Shown: positions 23,802 to 37,307, counted from the first letter of the stretch. The stretch is DNA of 64,000 nt from Neelides folsomi (GCA_034687125.1 JAQGBZ010000077.1:124001-188000), one strand, 5' to 3'. Notes: generated from the sequence alone by a model not told the origin. Numbers and translations are program-made.

Positions 23802-26800
23802 ATGGTGAAGATAGCCGTGATTGGGGGCGGGATAATCGGACTTAGTTCGGCACTTCGAATCCTCAGGGAGTTCCGAGACATTGAGGTCAAAGTGATATCA
23901 GAGAAATTTTCTCCCAACACTACAGGAGATGGTTCAGCAGGGCTTTGGGGCCCTTTTATTCTTGGAACCACACCAGAGCACCTAATTGAGTGAGTGAGAA
24001 ATTTCATCAATTACAGATAACATCAAATATCAGTTCTTTCATCTTTAATTAAACCGAGAAATCCCTCATGTTTACTTTTAGAATATTTGAATTGAGTCTT
24101 TGAAGGGGATTGAAGGGAGAACGTTAAAAGAGAGGAAAAGACAACATAAGTCCTCTTTACCTCTATTTCTATTCATGTTCATAATAACTGAAGTTTATGT
24201 ATTTTCCAGAATATGCAATCTTGTTTTTTAAGTTATTTACCTCCGCGAATGAGATGCAAAATGTATAAAAGTTATTGAACGAGGCCTTTTGAGCATTTTG
24301 AAGTAAAAGGATTCCAGCCCATTTGAGGAGCCGTAGAGAAAAGAGGATTTTATTTCCAACTCCGAGTCCTTCTGTTGTATGCGGAAAAAGAAAATTGGAT
24401 TCATTTCAGTGAGCCCTTTACAGAATGAGAATGAAGTGTCCCACTTTTATATCATTTTATTGAATGGCCGGAGAGACTTCTTCCACTTTTTAAATTTTTT
24501 TACGAGTGGCAAAGCTCAGTCTTTCATAAAAAATATCTTCATTATCAAACTTTTTTTTGTTAAAAGAATATCCTTTAACCTCCCTCTAATTCTTTAAATC
24601 TATGTTGTAAAACCTCACGTTTCATATTGTATTCTCAAGGGCAAATTCTTTTCACCACAAAAAATATGACAGAAAAATTGATATATTTTAAAAGGTTTAT
24701 TCAAAAGTTTAGTTATCTCACATAAGTTTAAGTTACATTACATATAAATACAGATTTCTATTAAATTGAAAACATGAACTTTTGTGATTTTTCCTGCTTA
24801 CAACACTTTGAGCCTGGAAAATCAAATATCATAATCTCAATTTTCTTTATAAACAAGATAATTTTTACTATTTTTTGAACCATGATAGAGTAATTTAATA
24901 GTCAGTAGTTGGTCAAAAGAAATAACCATGAAATCCAATCATTTATGATTAAACGTATCTTATCAAACTTTAAATTTTTTGCTCCCTCATTTTACACAAG
25001 GTTAACTTTTCACATTTATTCTTCACTTTTACATAAATACATACCATATGTGAACAGATCGTATCGTATCGTATTTTAAAATCCAATATAAACCATGATA
25101 TGATAAGTATCATGTACAAGTTGGAATTTTAAGGGAATGTTTGAGTTTGTGTTTACCTTTAATTTAATTAAGCCTTAGATTAAATTCTAAAGGCTTAATT
25201 TGAAGCGATATCATTGATTGAGCTTTAATTTGAGGAATTCAAAGGAAATTAAATCAACTCGGCCTACTTGAAGATGTTGAGAAGTCGAGTGTATGGATGA
25301 GGGGTTTTAATTAAAAAGTGAAAAGGAAATGGGGCCGGGAGACGCACGAGTATTTCTTCCAACTGTGGAGAGGAGAAGATGCGGGCGAGATGGGGATCTC
25401 AATGATTCCTTGCATGAGGGTCTCATCAGACGATGACTATCCGGAACCGTCTTGGAAAAACGTCGTCTATGGATTCAAGCATTTAAGCGAGAAACAGTTG
25501 AAGGGGCTCAACAATCCCTCGCTCAAGTGAGTAGCACATGGGGCGATGGGCCGTTCTCAATTCAATATTCAGGCACGGGCACATCTTTACGACGTTCGTG
25601 TGCGAGCCGACGAAGTATCTTCCTTGGCTCCTGAGGGAGTTCAGGAAACTCGGTGGACAAGTTGATACTCGGAGAGTTGGAAGGATGGAGGATGTCGCAG
25701 AATTTGACTGCGTGGTGAATTGCACGGGGGTTGAAGCCCATCATTTTGTTCCTGATCCTTCGGTGGGTCCTGTGAGGGGCCAAGTTACACGGGTAAATAC
25801 GGATGATTAAATAAATACATAAATTCTAATATTTGGCCCGTAATTTGTTTCTGGTCTATATAAAAGAAAACTTTGGGTTTAATAGATTTTGCTTATTTGT
25901 TACACAACTTTCAATTTCCTTTTATGTATTTTATATTGTAAACTCATTTCAAATAAATAAAGATTTATTATAAAGATTTCTATTTGGGAATTGGAATTTA
26001 TGAAATGGAAATACTTTTTATGATATTTCTTACATTCAATCTGGAAGATTCAATATCAAACCCTTTTCAACTTTTGTGTACAGAAAGTAATCTTAAAAGT
26101 AATACAAGTTTTGAACTGAAATATTTCGTAAAATGTGGCTTTTTGATATTTAAAAGGAAATGTGAAGATGAAAGGAATGCTTTAAGGATCATGTTGAAAG
26201 GGCATTGTTGAAAGAAAATCATTTTTTTGTTTACAAAAAATTACAATAATATATAATTTCTTTGATTTGAAAATATGATAAATTCATGAACCTACTATAC
26301 ACTGTGTATCAGAGTTAGCCCGGTTTGTTAAAAAACAAGCATAACTTTATCAAACATTTAATCTTCATACTTGAGGAACATGATGGGTAATATGTTAATT
26401 TTAATGTCAATCAAACTAAATGCTGAAATATTAAGAAATGACAAAGACTTTCTTTGAGATAGATAGACTTTCACTTCCATTATTGGCATATTCATTTTAC
26501 AAACCTGGATAACTCTGAAACACACTGTACATAAAATATATTAAATAGTTTATCGTTAGAGTTCGCTGTTGTGCTCTTAAAAAGAAATGATTTTTAATGA
26601 TAAGCATTTAATTGTAATGTTTGTATATGAGGGGAAAGTTAATTAACCGTAACTTTTACGTAAATTATTTGTATTATCCTTCAGATGAATGAACTTAAAA
26701 TGCAAATATTTTATCACATATGTAGTATTCATTGTAAAAGCATAATAATTTATTGTTTTTATGCTTTTTATACTTACTCTATATGTAAGTCGAAGTGGAA

Positions 26801-27761
26801 TAAAAAAAATTGAATTCTAGGGAACTTCTTTAAAAGTTGAGTTGGAGTATTGTATTGTATTTTGGTATAAGTATGTATCTAAAATGTGAATTGGGGAAGA
26901 AAGAATGTGTTTCTTCTCAAACTGACTCGCTCAGCTAACAAGGGAATGGAAATTGAAAAGGGACACAAAGCGTTCCCTTGTTGCAAATGATCAACTTGTT
27001 AAAAAAAGACTTTATTTGACAGGTCGTGGCCCCAAATATTTTTACTGCCATCCTTGATGATTCGGACGACGGAAACTACGTTATTCCAAAGTATAAGAAA
27101 ATAAGAACAAATAATGAAATACGAGTTTAATGGAAATTGAGTTCCTTTTCGTTTTAGTCAGGAAAGTGTTGTCCTCGGGGGAACTCATCAGCACTCTTGG
27201 AACTTGACAATTGACAAAAATGACTCTGCCTTCATTAAAAATGGATGCGAAAAGTTGATTCCAAGCCTCAAGGTATTACCATATAATATACAGAAGTCAA
27301 TGATCAAAATTTTCTCTTATTTTTAACACATCAGGAAAGTGGTAAAGTCGTATCACATCCATTTTCAATCTTTATTAATTATTTAATAATTAATATCTGC
27401 AGACTTCAAAACAACTTTATGAATGGGTTGGTCTTCGCCCTGGTCGACCTTCAATCAGAACTGAAAAAGAGATCAAGATGAGACCCGGGAAGAAAACTCA
27501 AATTGTTAATATTGATTCTGTCATATCATATTTTTATTTAATATGCTAAATTATTATGTTTACTTGATAAATTATAGGATATGTCTTATTCATCATTTTT
27601 GTCAATTATTAATCATTCATTTTTTTGACTTTATTAAGATTATTCACAATTACGGCCATGGAGGAAGCGGAGTTACACTTTCTTGGGGATCTGCAGGGGA
27701 AGTAGTTGAACTCCTCAGAGAATCTCTCCACGTTTTGTCTCTTCATTCTTCCAAGCTTTGA
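23802..27761 (+). CDS. D-aspartate/D-amino-acid oxidase, peroxisomal
   Basis: Seven exons: 23802-23989, 25326-25526, 25573-25792, 27023-27090, 27158-27272, 27403-27504, 27639-27761; 338 aa (DDO and DAAO are 341-347). Residues 3-20 form the FAD-binding beta-alpha-beta unit ([18 protein letters not shown]). Other landmarks are [50 protein letters not shown] (containing the arginine that binds the substrate carboxylate) and [15 protein letters not shown]. The last three residues are SKL, a type 1 peroxisomal signal. The enzyme oxidatively deaminates D-amino acids to 2-oxo acids, ammonia and hydrogen peroxide. The segment [17 protein letters not shown] is closer to what I know of D-aspartate oxidase than of D-amino-acid oxidase, so DDO is the better guess. 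The exon 2 acceptor (GTGAAAAG) is weak but is the only one found that keeps frame and homology. Introns 1 and 3 are over 1.2 kb; intron 3 contains a MITE. Confidence 0.92.
26298..26529. mobile_element. 228-bp TA-flanked MITE in oxidase intron 3
   Basis: Terminal inverted repeats of 29 bp match at about 25 positions: CACTGTGTATCAGAGTTAGC on the left against the reverse complement of the end AACTCTGAAACACACTG. TA duplications flank it at 26298-26299 and 26528-26529. The interior is AT-rich and non-coding. Size and target site fit a non-autonomous Tc1/mariner-type element; its termini differ from those of the 8.2-kb element. Confidence 0.8.
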
Positions 27762-28538
27762 ATGTTTCCAGTTCAACATTTTATTTAAAATGATGAATGC
27801 ATAAAAAGCACGACATGTTCATTTAAAATTTAAACGCTCATTCTTTATTTAAATAAGCATTATCCATCTCCTTACATAGGAAAACTATATAAATATTGCG
27901 CTAATATTATAGTTTTATGTTCAAATCCGAGAATTGATGAATAAATCTTCCGTACCTGTTTCGGGAAATAAGATAAAATAAATAAGGAAATTTTACATTT
28001 TTGTTACATTAAATTCCTCCATACTTCATGCTAAATTGAATATAAGGAATAAAATGGAGATTTTGACTTAAAAATGTTCATTGTGAACACATGGGAGCAT
28101 TAGAGATGTCTAAGAATAGAAAAGTCTCATGGCTCGTATGATCTGTATACAAAATGGTTGTATGTAAAAATAGGGCTTTAAAAGACATCGGCATGATTCC
28201 ACCATTTTCCTCACCCTTTTCCTCTCGCACTCCCGAAGTCATCGTGTGGAAAACCTGTTCAAAAACTTAATTTACAATTTACTTTTGTGCTTCATATCAG
28301 CAACCAATTTTGAGAAACTTTTCATTAAAAAATCTTCCCAACAACATTCTTTCTAAGGATCCATTGATAGAAATACTGTTTGTACTTTTATACACAGATA
28401 CTCCGATACGACTTTCATTTTCTTACTTTACTTGCATAGAACATATTCAAGGAATTCTTGGAAAAGTTGGTAGAAAAGGGATGTTCTTTTAAACTGGAGT
28501 GATTTAAGAAGTTGTAAAAGAGTCTTGGTTAGTGAAGC
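27762..28538. other. Tandem intergenic gap, oxidase / SMYD4
   Basis: The 3' UTR of the oxidase and the promoter of SMYD4 should lie here. Nothing else was recognised; the 60-aa ORF at 28310-28492 has no family resemblance. Confidence 0.5.
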
Positions 28539-31500
28539 ATGGAAGAAACCGGAGATTGTGGAAAAGAAAGTTTCGTGAGGAACCTCGCGGTCATCATAAT
28601 CTCATCTTTTACTCCGGACGACCTTGCTGCCTTTGATAAAGTGAAGAATGATACCGAGGAGGGTCGATTCTTCTTTGAACATGAGACAGGAAAGAAGGCG
28701 GTGGAAACGATCAGAGCCACCGTGAAGGCCAAATTGGAAGAAAGGAATTGTTTTGTGAGGAAAGATGCCGAGAAAGCACTTGATCTCAAGACCAAAGGAA
28801 ACAAGCTGTTTGGAGCAGGAAAGTAAAATGGAAAACAATCAGTTTAATTAAAAAACATTTTCTTTAAACATTATACATTTTACATTTAACAGAATATCAA
28901 AGTTTATACCATTGAGCAATAGTACTTAATTTAGTTAATTAAATTAGCTCTTACGAGTAAAAAAAAGTATTACGATAAAATAATGTAAATTTTCTACTTT
29001 ATATCTTTAATGAATTTAATAAAGGAAAAGTCTCCGAGATGATTTTGAATCGTTTTTTTTGTTTTAATTTAGAGACAAAGAAGCCTTGGAATTTTACTCC
29101 CAAGCTGCATCTTTCATGCCCCCTAATACGGACAACAATGGTGAGGGAATAATAAATGAGGGAATGCTTCGCAGAATATGTAATTAAAATGATCGCGGGA
29201 GAGAGGAGGATCCAAAGGCCGTAATTTACACTGAAGGTCATTTTTAATTCATTCGGGACTGTCAATTAGAATTGTCGGTGATTTACGGGAACAGATCCGC
29301 GGGTCTGTTCCACATGGGAGAGTACGACTTGGCTTTGAAAGATATCGACTTGGCTCTCCAACTCGGCTACCCCGACTCACTTAAGCCCAAACTGACTGCA
29401 AGGGCAAAGGCGGCAAAGCAAAAGGTCCTCGAGGGACAGCCAAAAGATAAAGAAGGTCCAAAGAGAGGAAACGAGGTTGAAGGAGTTTCGAACAAGCTGG
29501 AATGTGTGAGGACTCCAGACCTCGGCAGATTCATGGTACCTTCCAAGTTTTCTTCTATAATCTCATCAAACTTTCACTCAAAAGACAAAAAAGTCAAATC
29601 ATCACTCCATTTCGGAGTCAGCAGTTGTGAGGGAGAAAAGAATTCATATGAATCAGCACACACTTCCGCTGTTCCAATCCATCTAACTTTATGATTAAAC
29701 TGGATTTGTTCAGGTGGCGAAAGAAGAGATGAAACCGGGTGAATTGATTCTGATGGAAAAGCCCTTTGTGTCTGTAACTCTTCCACACACGTACAACCTT
29801 TTCATATTTACCTATTTTACTACTGCTAAATCTACTTTATATGTTATTTAGTTATAAGGAAAAACAAGAAAACTTTTCCAAACTTTGTTTTTTCTTCAAG
29901 GCCAGTTCATCCATTTCAATTTTTGCTTTTTGTGACTAGAAAATCATGAGTTGGGAAATATTTATTAAAAGTTGTAAATGAATTTACTTATTTACAGATA
30001 CCACAAATTTTGCATCATTTGCTTCAACCCGTAAGTAAAAATTAGAAAAAAATAAGCAATAATAATGCAAAAAATATGAAAATATGGCAAGGACCTTGAC
30101 ATTAGATTTTATACGATTAGACTCCGAAGACCAATTTTCTGTCCGGGCTGTTCCACTGTTTCCTTCTGCAGTGCTCAATGCAAAGACTTGGCCCTCCGCA
30201 CACATCACAAATTTGAATGCAAAATCCTTGGTAAGAATTTCATCTTTGATCATAAAATTGTAATGTTTGAAATATGTGAAATTTTACTACACTGCAGATA
30301 CAACTTCATTCAATTCCATTTGATTTTTATGTTTAGTAATGCTCTGAACATGTCAAGCACGTTTCGCAACTTATTCTTTTCACTTTCTGCTTCCTCATTT
30401 CTTTTTGTCGCCATTTTATTACAAACTTGGAATGAAAATATGAATTTCAAAGTATTCGCCCTTGCCCTTGATCTACGAACAACTTTTATGAATGCGTTCA
30501 CATACTGTTAAAATATGATAACTTCGGCCTTCGATTTTTCACAAATTAAAATATTCTTAGTAACAATATAAAATTTTAACTATTTTGCCCAGACCTCGGT
30601 ATTAATTTAAGAATATGAATAATTAGAGCCTTATAATAATTATAAACTTATTTAAGAACCTTACCTCAGCTTCAACATGTTGAATTAATTATGATCGAAT
30701 ATATAATAAAAATAATAATTATTCATATTCTTAAGTTGTTAGTTAATACCAAGGTCTGGGCAAAAGAGTTAAAATATTATGTTGTTACTAAGAATATTTT
30801 AATTTATGAAAAATCGAACGGCCGAAGTTATCGTATTGTAACAGTATTTAACATACGATATAATAAAAAAAGCATAGATTTCAATCTACTTGATTTAATT
30901 AAACTTCCCTTTAAGTTTTTCAATATTGACAAGGCCCCTTTAATTTAACTAATATTATATTCATTTTTAAATAAATTACAATTTTCGGCTATGTAATTAT
31001 TTATTCTTATTTTCTATTTATTAAATAAGTAGAAGCGTTATGTGTAAAAGTGTAAATCTATATTAAATACTTTTACCAACAAGCAAACACTTGAGATAGG
31101 CCTCAATGTAGAATTGTAATATATTTTATCGTTTTAGATCTACTCTCAACAGCAGCTATTTCAGTGACTTGTATGCTCACTCTCCGACTCCTCTCAAAGG
31201 TAAAAGGGTCAATTGTGAAAAAAAGTGGTTAAATGGAGGTTGTTTGTGAGCTCGGGGATCTCAACTGTGTTATGAGAATCAATGGGAGTTTAATGTACCG
31301 CAGGGTCGTGAGGGGGATGGAAAGCTTCTCCGAACGTGGTTTGAAATAATTCGACGACGAGAGGAGGAAAAGGAAGAAGGCGCACTTTCAGGTCATACGA
31401 CCGAATTCCCCTTCACTCTTGTGACTCACCCGACCAAGGGCTTGAATGACAAGTTGCAAAGAGCCCTCATGGCCGTCTTTCTCCTGGCAGCTCTCGAGGA

Positions 31501-34500
31501 AGGAAATTTCTTCCCCAATGGTGGACAAGATGAGAAAGTCCAAGTCTTGACGATCCTCCTAAGAACTCTCAAGTTTATGCAGGTTTTACACACATTTTAT
31601 ACAATTGAGAATGATGCTCTACTTTCAGCCTTTCCTCTGCGCTCTCCTAAATTCCAATTTCGTAGTGATAAATTGCTTGAAAGTTTGAAAAGTTTAAACA
31701 AATCTTTTAACTTCTTTTGACACAAAAGTTCAAAATTAATTTTACAATTGTTTCACTTTCAAAGGCTTAATTTACGTGTTTGAAATTTGGCTTTCAAAAT
31801 ACTTGAAAGTTGAAACTAATCAGGACTAATAAAAATCAATGCGGAACATATTCAACTTGTAAATTAAGTTTAACAATTAATCCAGTAAGATTGCTTATTT
31901 CATTATTAATCACTCATTATAAAGTGTAGAATTGTAGAGTATATTTTTTACATTTATTTAGTTAAATACCAATATACAAAGCAGTATAAGAAATTTTAAC
32001 GTTGAATTGTAGCTCGCATTCAACTCTTGCAAAATTCTCAAAATGTTATTTTCCCCCAAACGCTTTTTTGCTACCATAAAACTATGATCCATTGAGTTTT
32101 ATTCTCATTTATTGCTGTCATTCTGGACTTATGTAATTTATCATTATTTCTCTCTCAGTCAGCCAAGATCAGGAAAACATTCTACGCAAGTATTTAGGTA
32201 ATATAACTTTCCTTTTAGTTCAATGCACACGAAGTAGCTGCTTGGGACGAGGAAATAAGAAACTCCATTGGCATCGGAGGTTCGATCTCAAAACTTTTCA
32301 AATCACACACGTAAAACAACCAACTTATGCAAGTCTCTTAAAACAGGAGCCTTGTACGTGAATTTATCGCTATTCAACCACAGTTGCAATCCAACGATTA
32401 TGAGGTACGTGTTCTTTTTCAGTTTCATAGTTATGCACTCTATTCAAGTACTGTGAGATTATATTTTTCACTATCATATCATGATCACCTTTGTACACCC
32501 AATAAAGTCATATTTGGTTTTTAAAAAGGATTACATAAACCAACTATCAATCATGTTGAGAAAATCATAATCTTTAATCAATTTAAGTATAAAGGTAATA
32601 TGATGCTCTGCGATTCAATATTCAATACACGATATGTATAGTATATCAGTACTACATAGTGCATTTATGAATTTTAGCTTATGGTTCTCATTCATTTATG
32701 TAGGATAAATTGGTGGGTTTGGGAATTGGGATCATTTAGTATAAACTAGATGTATTAGAAGTACAATAAAATGTAATTCCGTTTCAAAGTGAAGCTTCCT
32801 ACCAGTGCAATAGAATAAAGGGGAATAGTTATAAAAGAGTGAATAATACTTACACACAAAGGTTCCATACCTTATTGTTTCCGTAATTGGATTTCTTTGA
32901 GAAGGCGGTTAAGCCAATTTGAAGAAAAAGTTAGAGCTTCCATTTTACCCTCCAAAGAAAGGAGAAAAAGACGCTGTTAGAGAAATCTCGTTGGCTCAGA
33001 TGGAAATATTGTTGTGACCTAGTTTGATTGATGGTATTTATGAGAAAAGTTTCTGCTTTCTCTGTCACCTTCCTTGGGCCGCTTCATACCGAAGATGAGA
33101 CACCCGCATTCTGGCAAAGACTTCTTGCGAAAGAATCCGAATAAATTTGAGACTTGGAGGAAATGGAATTTCACCGAGAGTTACATGCGGGGTTTAGACA
33201 TCCGTCCTTTAATGGGGCCCGCCCTCAATAACTCATGAAGAGGAAATCCACACTCTCACATATGTTATACAATATATCTATGTAATAATAGTATGGTACA
33301 TATCGTATGAACATATCGTATGAACATATCGTATGTTCCAAGTTGAGAGAAATCCGTATATAGCACCTTGGGAAAATCACTTTCTATTTCTCATGGAATT
33401 ATCTCCATGTTAGGTATTTTGTAAATGGATCCGTGGTGGTGAGGACTGTGAGAAATATACGACCTGGTGAACCGGTCACTGAGAATTATGGACCGATTTA
33501 TACGTGCGTTCGAAGAGAAGAAAGAAGAGAGGTTCAAAATTCGTTTCTTCGCATGTTAACTTTCCCCGCTTTTGTAATTAACCTTATTTAATATAGGTAG
33601 TAATATAGCTAATTGAAACTAAGACTAATTTTTAATCTATAAAGGACATAGGCATATCAAGTTACATTTTACTTACTAAATTAGTTTCTTTTTTATTCAT
33701 GTCCATACACGAATGTTGAATGTGTGTTTGTAGAACAACGCACTGAACGCGAAGCTCTTTTTTTTCAGTTTTATTAATGATCCAAGCCATTAGTGCTTTT
33801 TTACTTTTGTTTCCTGTTTCCTTTCCTATTTTACATTAAATTCTTTAAATCATAGATTAAGAAAGAGCTTCGAAAAGCGTTCATGCGTTATTTGAATGTT
33901 TTAAACTTTGAAGCCCATTCTTCATACATAAATAGTTGGGAAACTAAATACTTGGCATTCGTGTTTGATGAGTGATTTACACCCTTTTGGATCCTACACA
34001 ATATGAATGCTTTCAACAGTTTACTATTAATGTTTATAATAATGAATTATTTTGAAACAGGAAATGCTGAAACACTATAGGTAAGTATCATCTGAATTCA
34101 CTTTTATTTGTAATACTTATACTATAAAATGTTTATTCATCCTTTGTGCAACTCAAAGTCTTCATTAAAAGTATTATATTCATATGAGTTGGAAAAGTTG
34201 CCGTTCCACACATAAATAATAAAATAAAATATATCATTTAAAAGATTTACATGCAACTGCAAAGCATGTGAAGAAAATTGGCCATTATTTGAAGACTTTG
34301 GCGAGAGTCCTTTAGCCTTCCGTTGTTCACGCTGCAGAGCTCGACTTTGCACTTCTGAAGCCGAGTCCTTGGGGCTTGTGACTCGGTGTCCCAAATGTTC
34401 AAAGCCCAACAATGTTTTCAAAATGTTGAAAACTCTCGAAGGCACAGAATCAAAGTACAAGAAGGCGATGGATCTCATTGAAATGGGCAAAAGAGAAAGC

Positions 34501-35200
34501 GCGTAAGTTTCCCCTTCATTAAATTGGAGAATATGAGTTTTTGAAATCCCCAGCCACCTTAGCGAGTCGTTTTTCGCTCTCTCGACCCAAGTGTAACAAA
34601 GTTTAATTTCACTCCATTAAAAAGTTTTGTGAAGGACCCCGGTCTTATTTCATCTAAAATTGCAACTTTTAATCGTGAAAGAAACTTTTCACCAATTTTC
34701 TTTCTGAACAAGGTAAAAGCAATTATAATCAATTAAGTAGAGTAATTAGGCTGGGAATGATAGACCAATTATCTAAAAGTGAGCTAGAAAATCCTTAATT
34801 CTCTTCCTCCCTCCTCCTTTTATGATTTATGAATCCACTGCTCAAAACGATGGTTTTAATGATGAAATAAGATGATCCATTATTTTCTTGTTTTAATTAA
34901 TAATTAATTAATGGTAATTTAATATAAATCTATTTTATTTAATGTCTTGTATAATAATTATGCATTGAAGCTCAAAATTGTTAGTAAATTTATTATCTGT
35001 TTAATTTAATAGCCATTATTTATTAAGTTGGACTAAACTTTCTATTGCTTAAATTGCATATTTTATCCGACAGTGTCGGGATTTTATCAGAGTTGCTGAT
35101 ACTTTTCGATTCTCTCCTGGAACCACCTTTCCGGGATTTCTCGCTCTGCCAGGAGGGATTAAGAAAATGCTATCTAAATCTGGGGAACCAGTCGAAATGA
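28539..35200 (+). CDS. SMYD4: SMYD4-like SET and MYND domain protein with TPR repeats
   Basis: Fourteen exons: 28539-28822, 29073-29140, 29270-29535, 29714-29790, 29998-30030, 30121-30230, 31138-31199, 31304-31582, 32219-32279, 32347-32404, 33414-33531, 34061-34080, 34245-34502, 35074-35200; 606 aa. Two TPR motifs (about 83-165; LKTKGNKLFGAGK, YGNRSAGLFHMGEYDLALKD) precede the start of a split SET domain (RFMVAKEEMKPGELILMEKP). The MYND zinc finger lies at about 235-277, with cysteine pairs in FCIIC and FCPGC, then FCSAQC and HHKFEC. The second SET part has NLSLFNHSCNPTIMR (Asn424 to Pro429), RNIRPGEPVTENYGP and the post-SET FTCNCKAC. A further CSRC/CPKC cysteine cluster and a helical tail follow. 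The order TPR-SET-MYND-SET is diagnostic of SMYD4, a putative lysine methyltransferase acting in chromatin or heart/muscle development in other animals. Exon 12 is only 20 nt. Some acceptors (exons 11 and 13) are weak. Confidence 0.92.
30501..30847. repeat. Long fold-back inverted repeat in SMYD4 intron 6
   Basis: Arms of roughly 125 bp (about 30501-30626 and 30716-30847) are imperfect reverse complements. For example, TTTTGCCCAGACCTCGGTAT on the left pairs with ATACCAAGGTCTGGGCAAAA on the right, and AACTTCGGCC with GGCCGAAGTT. The spacer is about 90 bp. There is no credible ORF. This is most likely a MITE or fold-back element, and in RNA it would form a long hairpin. Confidence 0.85.
33297..33342. 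repeat. Short tandem repeat, CATATCGTATGAA units
   Basis: Three copies of a CATATCGTATGAA-like 13-nt unit lie in SMYD4 intron 10. The unit itself contains a small palindrome. Confidence 0.6.
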
Positions 35201-35207
35201 TTTGACG

Positions 35208-35213
35208 AATAAA
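35208..35213 (+). promoter_or_regulatory. polyadenylation signal close to the SMYD4 stop
   Basis: AATAAA starts 8 nt after the TGA at 35200, implying a very short 3' UTR if it is used. Confidence 0.45.
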
Positions 35214-37307
35214 GACAGAGTTTGGTTTTCTTTTTTTATTTCGGTGAGATTCTATTGACGGTCTTTGTAAGGTAAACAAGGTCCGAAATATAAAAAAGTA
35301 CATAATAATCATGTCAAACATTCAATTGAATTCAAAGAGACATTTCCCATGTAATTCTTAAAACTCACAGACAAGTACTTGGAAAGCATATAATTTATTA
35401 ATAATGTTAAATTACATTACATAATAAATATTACACATATCACACACTGCACCAAAATAACTATAATAATCACAATTAGGTTGGTAAATACATAGTACAG
35501 TTAGATACATTTTTACATAGTGCATTTTAGGTGAATATTTTAATTTTAAATTAACTTGTAAAATAAACATATTACGACAATTCAGCGAAAATGTATGATA
35601 AAGAATACATCCGATAAAATACACAATTTCCGATTCAATTCACTCAAATTAACTTTTTTCCCTATTCAAGCATTCATCCATTCCAATTTTGATAACACAA
35701 TGAGAATTTCTAAGAGTCCAAATGGAAAAAAAATAACAATGGAATACTCAAATGACATAATAGAACCATATTCATAATACGTACCATACATACAAAATAA
35801 AAATTTCCTTATTTCAGATAGGCTCTGGTTTCATGTTTTCCTTCAAGAGATTCAAGACTGATAATACCCAAACTGAGAGACAAGATTAAGAACGAAGTAT
35901 AAGAAGTGTCAGAGTTGAGACTATAGTTTTTTGAATTATCTAATAATGGAGTTGAGAATTGTTAAAGGGTCGCAGCCAAGAGTTAAAGCCGCTCTAATCT
36001 AAAATATCTTTTGAGTGTATGTTTTATTATTATACGTCCAACTTTCCCCTTTCTTATTTCACCTTCACTCGGAAACAAATTCATTTCCCTGCTGTCAAGT
36101 TTCTTCCTCCGCTCTTTTCAATATTCATACATTCTCTTTCATGTAGAGTCTTACTGTTAGTTAGATTCGAGTGGAGCAGCGTTGGGACATAAATTTCCTT
36201 TTTATTATATTTTGAAGACTCCTTCATTCTCAAACAGGCCAGCTGTGTCATTTCTTACCGCTACTAAATTCTAACTTTATGACTTATTTATTCTCCATGT
36301 ATTGTTACACATTATGTACAGTAGTAATTTGTAAGTTTATACAGATATACTTAACATGTATTGTGTTATTATGGTTCTTTAAAGCTTAAGTGCAGTTGAA
36401 CTTCAATTACTGAATCCTTTGACAATTCTTCCACGCATAATATTTAAATATCATTTGGAATTAAGCTAACGTCAACATAAAGTAGATGTTTTTTTTAAAA
36501 TTGTCCTTCTAAATACACTGAATTTTAAATAACATACATACTACGTATAAAAACTAAAAATCACGAAATATGCAGTAATTTAGGTACATTGTTCGTAAAA
36601 GTCACAATTATTATACGTATAGTTTTAGTAAATACATAGATTTCTAAAACATGGGCTAATGGGTTACTTCTTAATAGATAATTAGCTTTAATGGTGAATA
36701 TTTAAACTTTTAAATACTGATGGACAGCGGATTTGAAGCATCTGATTGGAAATGCCCCACCAGTTTGAGATTTTGACTAAAACACATGTCAAATAATTTG
36801 GGAGACAAACACACGCATAAATGTTAAGTTGTTTAGTTAAATAATTTTATATGAGTACTCAAACATTGGCACATATACGCAAACAATGAATTGCCTCATC
36901 AAGTGAGCCATTGGGAATTGAATGAATATCTCAAAGGTTTCCCTAATTCTAACGGAATGTTTGTGGTGAGAGAATTTGGATTCCAATCATCTAGATATGA
37001 TATTGAATTCATGACTAGACCCTAGGAAATTGCTAAATAGCTCTGTGTAATTCTTCATATTATTTTGAACGGGAGAAGTGATGAGATAAGGAGAAATCTA
37101 CTCAATGGAATCTTTACACTTTTTATATGTACTGTAGCTGGATGTACAGCTGGATGTAGCTGGATGTATGTAGTTTTGTATTAGTATCGGTTATATTTAG
37201 TATATTCATGTTGTATCATATTAATAGATGTATTTGAGATTCTTATAGCTTCAAGCTTATAGTGTATTACATTAGAGAATGTATATGGAGAGAATCCAAT
37301 ATACGGT
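35214..37307. other. Convergent gap, SMYD4 / calbindin
   Basis: Two kilobases with no recognised gene. A GTAGCTGGAT-type short tandem repeat lies at about 37136-37170. The calbindin 3' UTR should occupy the right end. Confidence 0.5.
37136..37173. repeat. Imperfect tandem repeat of TGTAGCTGGA
   Basis: The unit AGCTGGATGT recurs three times with small spacer changes within about 40 bp. Confidence 0.55.

Noticed and set aside
30691-30948. 85-aa ORF in SMYD4 intron 6
   Set aside because: It lies within the right arm of the fold-back repeat and is Ile/Lys/Asn-rich, a by-product of AT-rich repeat sequence.
33297-33342. CRISPR-like array
   Set aside because: Only three short tandem units without spacers, in an animal intron.
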